Of a DNA stretch of 10,296 bases, positions 7,029 through 10,296 are shown in pieces. Each line of letters starts with the position of its first letter. Position 1 is the stretch's first letter. Position numbers and translations under genes: made by a program. The notes under the pieces are model-generated. The model was not told where the DNA came from. It made no database searches and worked only from the letters and a program-made list of their open reading frames with translations. Source of the stretch: an uncultured Ideonella sp. (lineage in GTDB: Bacteria > Pseudomonadota > Gammaproteobacteria > Burkholderiales > Burkholderiaceae); assembly GCA_946479475.1 (NCBI GenBank), contig CAMLGG010000190.1, forward strand, positions 1 through 10,296, written 5' to 3'.

Positions 7029-7339
7029 CCCCCGGCGGCCAGGATCATGTCCACCTCCGCCGTCCACTCCGGGCGCATCGTCACGCCCGTGCGGACCCAC
7101 GTCCAGGCCACGACGTCGACGAGCGACACCCTGTCCGCCGGCAATCCGCCGGAGCGTCGCCAGGGCCTGTGAAGGCCTGAATCACGGCCGCGGCGCCAAG
7201 GCCGTGGCCCTGGACCCCTCGCCATCGATGGTACCGTCCCGGCCGGCGTCGCCGGCGCGCTCGCGGGCGTCCTGGTCGCCGGCCCCTGATCCGGGCGCCG
7301 GCCGCCTTCGACGGCGCGCTCTTCACGAATCGAGGTCCC
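7029..7339. other. Intergenic stretch between chaperone and periplasmic protein genes
   Basis: Apart from the 41-codon frame, I see only an imperfectly placed inverted repeat, CACGGCC at 7183-7189 and GGCCGTG at 7200-7206 with a 10-base loop. It lacks a T-tract, so it is at most a Rho-independent-like stem. A single TTCG at 7307-7310 has no partner 16 bases away, so the gene at 7340 shows no PIP box. No clear -35/-10 pair stands out. Confidence 0.4.
7047..7172 (+). CDS. Small hypothetical protein, 41 codons, possibly an effector N-terminal remnant
   Basis: An ATG at 7047 opens a 41-codon frame ending at TGA 7170-7172, 18 bases after the chaperone gene. AGGA at 7041-7044 precedes it, but the 2-base spacing is tight. 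The peptide begins MSTSAVHSGRIVTPV and is Ser/Thr-rich, with no acidic residue before position 27, a composition like T3SS export signals. Genes beside chaperones often encode the client effector, so this may be a stub of a lost effector. It may equally be a chance frame in GC-rich DNA. Confidence 0.25.
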   Translation: MSTSAVHSGRIVTPVRTHVQATTSTSDTLSAGNPPERRQGL

Positions 7340-8671
7340 ATGAAACTGCCCATCAACGCCCGTTGGCGCCGTACCGCCGCCATCTGCTCCATTTCGCTGA
7401 TCGCCTGCCTGCAGCTGCCGGCCGCCCTGGCACAACGCGCGCCTGCGCCGGCACCGCAGCCGCAGCAGCAGCAGAGCCCTGCCCAGGCCGACGTGGACAA
7501 GCTGCGCGAACAGCAGGAGTTGACCGTCAGCACGCGCGAGTACGACCGCCTGCGCAGCGATGCGATGGCGGCCAGGAAGAAGGAGCGCGACAAGCGGCTG
7601 CGCGAGGCGCTGGAGAAGAACGAGGCCACGCTGTCCCAGCCGCGCGAGCTGCTGGCGCGCCTGCTCCAGCTGCCGGACACGCTCAAGCTCTCCCCTGAAG
7701 GCCGTGCCCTGGCCGAAGCCACGCTGCAGCCGTTCCGGCAGCGGGTCGCTGCGCAATGGCCAGCACTGCAGGAGAAGGCCATGGCCCTGGGCACCGACGC
7801 CTCCGGCAACCGCACGGCCGAGCTGGATGAGGTGGCGCTGACCCTCTCGGCCCGCGTCGTCAACGAGGCGGCCCTGTGGTTCGCCGATGCCGAACCCGAT
7901 GCCAGCGATGCCCTCTGGATCGAGGCCTTGAGGCGAGGCGGGCTTTGCGAAGGGCTGGTCGGCACGGAGCCCGCAGCGCAGATGGCGCTGCTGATCGATG
8001 CGCTCCCGGCCGATCAGCGCGCGGCGGCCTGGTCCGGCGAAGCGGCCCGACTCTCGCGCTGGGGCCAGGAGACGCGCACCGTGCTGCCGCCGCCGGAGCG
8101 CGCCCTGGAGGCGAGCCTCGTGCCCGCGCTCGCGCCGGCACAGCGCGACAAGACGCTCGCCGCCATGCCCGAGCCCATTCGCGCGGCGGTGCAGGCGCCC
8201 GGCTGGTCGCTGGCGGCACAGGCGCCGGCGCAGCGCTGCGAAATGCTGCGCTGGTGGAGCCAGGAGCAGGTCCGCACCAGGCGCCTGAGCCCGCGCCAGG
8301 CCATGCTGGCCTGGCGTACCGCGCTGGCGGTGCGGTCGGCCGACTTCCTGCTGGCCGGCGTACCGCGCGACGGGGAGCAGGCCATCGACAAGGGCGGCTA
8401 CCCCATCGTCGCCCGCCGCCTGGGCCTGAGTGGCCGGGTGGTCGTGGAGCAGGACGTCGATGCCGCCGGCAAGCCGCTGCACCGGTTCGTCCAGCGGCGC
8501 GAGCTGCGGGCCGCCAGCCTGGGCAACCAGCCGCCGGTGGGGCTGGAGGGCGAACTGGACGCGGCGACGCTGGCGCGCGTCGCTGCGGCCCCTGCCGCAC
8601 CGCCGGCGGCGTCGACGCTGCAAGGCGGCGTCGCGACCCAGCGCATGGGCATCGAATGGGCGGTGGAGTAG
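7340..8671 (+). CDS. Exported periplasmic protein with TonB C-terminal-like domain
   Basis: The 443-residue product has a Sec signal peptide: basic MKLPINARWRR, a hydrophobic core, and likely cleavage after AALA at about residue 32. A Pro/Gln-rich linker (33-50) and a charged helical, coiled-coil-prone stretch (50-110) follow, then a helical middle region I do not recognise. From about 350 the pattern YPIVARRLGLSGRVVVEQDVDAAGKPL (given here as Y354-P, then G-x-V-x-V-x-x-x-V-D-x-x-G-K) matches the TonB C-terminal domain. The ATG at 7340 follows GAGGT at 7332-7336 with a short 3-base spacing. TonB proper keeps its N-terminal helix in the inner membrane; here an AxA-type cleavage site suggests a soluble periplasmic protein. 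Links to T3SS or to TonB/ExbB transport are not shown by neighbours. Confidence 0.75.
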   Translation: MKLPINARWRRTAAICSISLIACLQLPAALAQRAPAPAPQPQQQQSPAQADVDKLREQQELTVSTREYDRLRSDAMAARKKERDKRLREALEKNEATLSQPRELLARLLQLPDTLKLSPEGRALAEATLQPFRQRVAAQWPALQEKAMALGTDASGNRTAELDEVALTLSARVVNEAALWFADAEPDASDALWIEALRRGGLCEGLVGTEPAAQMALLIDALPADQRAAAWSGEAARLSRWGQETRTVLPPPERALEASLVPALAPAQRDKTLAAMPEPIRAAVQAPGWSLAAQAPAQRCEMLRWWSQEQVRTRRLSPRQAMLAWRTALAVRSADFLLAGVPRDGEQAIDKGGYPIVARRLGLSGRVVVEQDVDAAGKPLHRFVQRRELRAASLGNQPPVGLEGELDAATLARVAAAPAAPPAASTLQGGVATQRMGIEWAVE

Positions 8672-9076
8672 CCAGTCGCTGAAGGCGCAGGGCCGCGACG
8701 AGCTGATCGGCGTCGCCGGTCCGGCGGAGAACTCCGCAGCAACTGCGCCAGGTCGACGTCACCCGTGCAGTTGCGCTGCAGCCCGACGTCGAGCGCCTCG
8801 AGATCGTCCACTCCCGGCGTGCGCAGCGCGTCCCTCCGGGCTTGCAGCAGCATCGGTCCGGCCCTGCCGCACCTGCCGGTGTTCATCGAACCGCCGGTAG
8901 CGCGTGCCCGTACACCCCGGCGGCCACGGCCGCCGGCGCCGCGATCCGGATCAGCTCTCGCAAGCATCCCGCGCAGGCACCACTGATCGTCCGTCAGGCC
9001 CACGTCCGTAGGATGGGGCGGCAGCCAGAGCCGCCCATCGGTGCACCGATCGAAGCGTCGAGCCAGGGCGCGGGCG
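8672..9076. other. Intergenic stretch without a convincing gene
   Basis: No terminator is visible after the periplasmic protein gene. On the minus strand a frame runs leftward from about 9088 and includes LWLPPHPTDVGLTDDQW. It then turns Arg/Gly-rich, while another minus frame takes up a more protein-like, Ala-rich stretch. This could be a decayed gene, but codon quality is poor and I cannot name it. No RNA gene or insertion-sequence end is seen. Confidence 0.3.
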
Positions 9077-9102
9077 AAAAAAGGGGGAGCCGAAGCTCCC
9101 CC
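9077..9102 (-). terminator. Intrinsic terminator of the indolepyruvate oxidoreductase gene
   Basis: Read on the minus strand, an 8-bp stem GGGGGAGC/GCTCCCCC (9095-9102 with 9083-9090) closes a TTCG tetraloop with a C-G closing pair, followed directly by six T's (9082-9077). This is a textbook Rho-independent terminator 74 bases after the stop of the minus-strand gene. The plus strand has no T-tract after the stem, so it acts in one direction only. Confidence 0.92.
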
Positions 9103-9176
9103 GAACTGGTCTGCAGCTACCGCGGATCTCGAGGTTGAAGCAGCCTAGGAGTGGACATGTTGCGCAGGACGCGCCC

Positions 9177-10296
9177 TCAGAGTTCGGCGATGGAGATGAC
9201 CTTGCGTTGCGGCGTGGCAGGCGCCGCCGCGGCAGGCGCCTCGCCCGCTGCGAAGCGGCTCAGCAGGTCCTTCTGCTGCGCCCTTGCGGTGGCCACGTTC
9301 GCGAGCTTCACGTGGCCGTAGCCGCGGATGCGCTCGGGCAGCCTCGCCAGCGCCACCGCGGCGGCGTGGTTGGCCTTGTTCAGGTTCGGCAGCAGGGTGT
9401 CGCGCACCAGCTGCTCGTAGTCCCTCGCCAGCTCGCGCTCGAGCTTGCGCTCCTCGGTGTGGCCGAAAGGATCCAGCCAGGTCCCGCGGATGCGGCGCAG
9501 CTTGGCCATCAGCCGCATGGCGCTCATCATCCAGGGGCCGAAGTTCATCTTGCGCGGCTTGCCGTCGGGCCCGCGGCGCGCCAGCAGCGGCGGCGCCATG
9601 TGGAAGCGAAGGTTGGCCGTGTTCTCGAAGGTGTCGGCCAGCGCTGCCTGGAAGCGGCCGTCGGTGTACAGCCGCGCCACCTCGTACTCGTCCTTGACCG
9701 CCAGCAGGCGAGAGAACTGGCGGGCCACGGCTTCGGTCATGGGCGTGCCCTCGATGCCGCCGAGCGCCACTTCGCGCATGTGGGTGGCCTGCACCAGCTC
9801 GACGTAGCGCTGGGCCAGGTTCGCGTCCTGGTAGTCGGTCAGGAACTGCGAGCGACGCTCCACCAGGCCGCCGGGCCCGAACAGACGCCCTGGCGGCAAC
9901 TGCTCGACTCCTTCGCGACCCGCCAGCCTCCTCAGCGCCGCGGGATCGGCGGCCGCGATGCGGCCGAGCGCGAAGGCGATCTTGTTGGAGTCGATGGCCA
10001 CGCCGTTGAGTTCGATCGCACGCATCAATGCCGCCTCGGTGACAGGAACCAGCCCGCGCTGGAAGGCAGCGCCGAGCATCACGATGTTGCTGGGCATGGT
10101 GTCGCCCATGAGGGTCTGCGCGATGTCCTGCGCATCCAGCGTGGACACCCTCTCCTCGCCTGCCGCGTGGAGCAGCTTGGCCAGCAGCGACTTCGACTGC
10201 AGGCTCGCATCCGGATTGCGCACGAAGGCCGCGGTCGGGATCTCATGCGTGTTGGCCAGCACCACGGTGCGCCCGTGCTTGACGGTGCCCAGCGCA
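9177..10296 (-). CDS. Indolepyruvate ferredoxin oxidoreductase (fused), C-terminal part, start beyond window
   Basis: The last 372 codons are present; the frame is open at the right edge (GTVKHGRTVVLANTHEIPT near it), so the gene begins outside the window. The first roughly 125 residues seen match the 2-oxoacid:acceptor oxidoreductase gamma-type domain, with NTHEIPT, GDTMPSNIVMLGAAFQRGLV and the D-S-N-K-I-A-F helix. The remainder matches the DUF6537-type tail of the large fused proteins, with DPFGHTEERKLERELARDYE and LPERIRGYGHVKLANV. The enzyme decarboxylates indolepyruvate or related aryl-pyruvates to acyl-CoA with thiamine diphosphate and iron-sulfur clusters. The catalytic thiamine and cluster regions lie outside the window. 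The fused bacterial enzymes are about 1,150-1,200 residues, so a third is seen here. A strong terminator follows. It is transcribed toward the effector genes and looks like unrelated core metabolism. Confidence 0.93.
   Translation of the reverse strand, partial: ALGTVKHGRTVVLANTHEIPTAAFVRNPDASLQSKSLLAKLLHAAGEERVSTLDAQDIAQTLMGDTMPSNIVMLGAAFQRGLVPVTEAALMRAIELNGVAIDSNKIAFALGRIAAADPAALRRLAGREGVEQLPPGRLFGPGGLVERRSQFLTDYQDANLAQRYVELVQATHMREVALGGIEGTPMTEAVARQFSRLLAVKDEYEVARLYTDGRFQAALADTFENTANLRFHMAPPLLARRGPDGKPRKMNFGPWMMSAMRLMAKLRRIRGTWLDPFGHTEERKLERELARDYEQLVRDTLLPNLNKANHAAAVALARLPERIRGYGHVKLANVATARAQQKDLLSRFAAGEAPAAAAPATPQRKVISIAEL

Noticed and set aside
7183..7206. Inverted repeat CACGGCC/GGCCGTG as an intrinsic terminator of the chaperone transcript
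   Set aside because: It has a 10-base loop and no T-tract; such stems are frequent by chance in this GC content.
7307..7325. PIP-like box in front of the periplasmic protein gene
   Set aside because: Only one TTCG is present; the next similar word is TTCA at the wrong distance.
5912..8623. Minus-strand open frame of 903 codons spanning the chaperone and periplasmic genes
   Set aside because: It crosses several plus-strand genes with their own ribosome sites and has Arg/Gln/Ala-rich composition without domains.
8910..9003. IS5-family transposase start (LTDDQW on the minus strand)
   Set aside because: Only a six-residue resemblance; no catalytic residues, no continuing similarity and no terminal inverted repeats.

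Overview
The window is very GC-rich, with G or C at most third codon positions. It most resembles a betaproteobacterium of the order Burkholderiales. Three things point there: HrpX/HrpB-type promoter boxes (known from Ralstonia, Acidovorax and Xanthomonas), effector-like genes, and a fused indolepyruvate ferredoxin oxidoreductase at the right edge. The genus cannot be decided from the sequence.

Positions 1-7028 look like a small type III secretion (T3SS) effector island with four plus-strand genes. (1) The first is cut by the left edge. It carries a papain/C58-like Cys-His-Asp site like that of EspL/OspD3 (ShET2 family), followed by six repeats of about 44 residues. (2) An 803-residue coiled-coil protein has a C-terminus that resembles the bacterial RNase A-like toxin domain of CDI systems. 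Its promoter has a perfect PIP box (TTCGC-N15-TTCGC) with a -10 element 30 bases downstream. (3) A 434-residue protein begins MGQCFS, a eukaryotic N-myristoylation/palmitoylation-type signal, and has a possible clan CE (YopJ/Ulp1-like) cysteine protease site. (4) A 312-residue protein looks like two T3SS class I chaperone (CesT-like) domains in tandem. It has its own hrpII-type box (TTCG-N16-TTCG), again with a -10 element 30 bases downstream. A 41-codon open frame with an effector-like N-terminus follows it.

To the right is a gene for an exported periplasmic protein with a TonB-C-like C-terminus (7340-8671), then about 0.5 kb without a convincing gene. Last comes the 3' part of a minus-strand indolepyruvate ferredoxin oxidoreductase gene, ended by a strong UUCG-loop intrinsic terminator. 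The oxidoreductase looks like ordinary chromosomal metabolism and probably marks the edge of the island.

My working model, an inference, is that an HrpX/HrpB-like AraC activator turns on the effectors and the chaperone together. The double chaperone would serve one or more of the effectors, and these would act in a eukaryotic host as a RHIM-protease-like enzyme, an RNase and a membrane-anchored protease. The fusion of a T3SS-type, PIP-box-controlled coiled-coil protein to an RNase A-like toxin domain, with no immunity gene beside it, is the most novel item.
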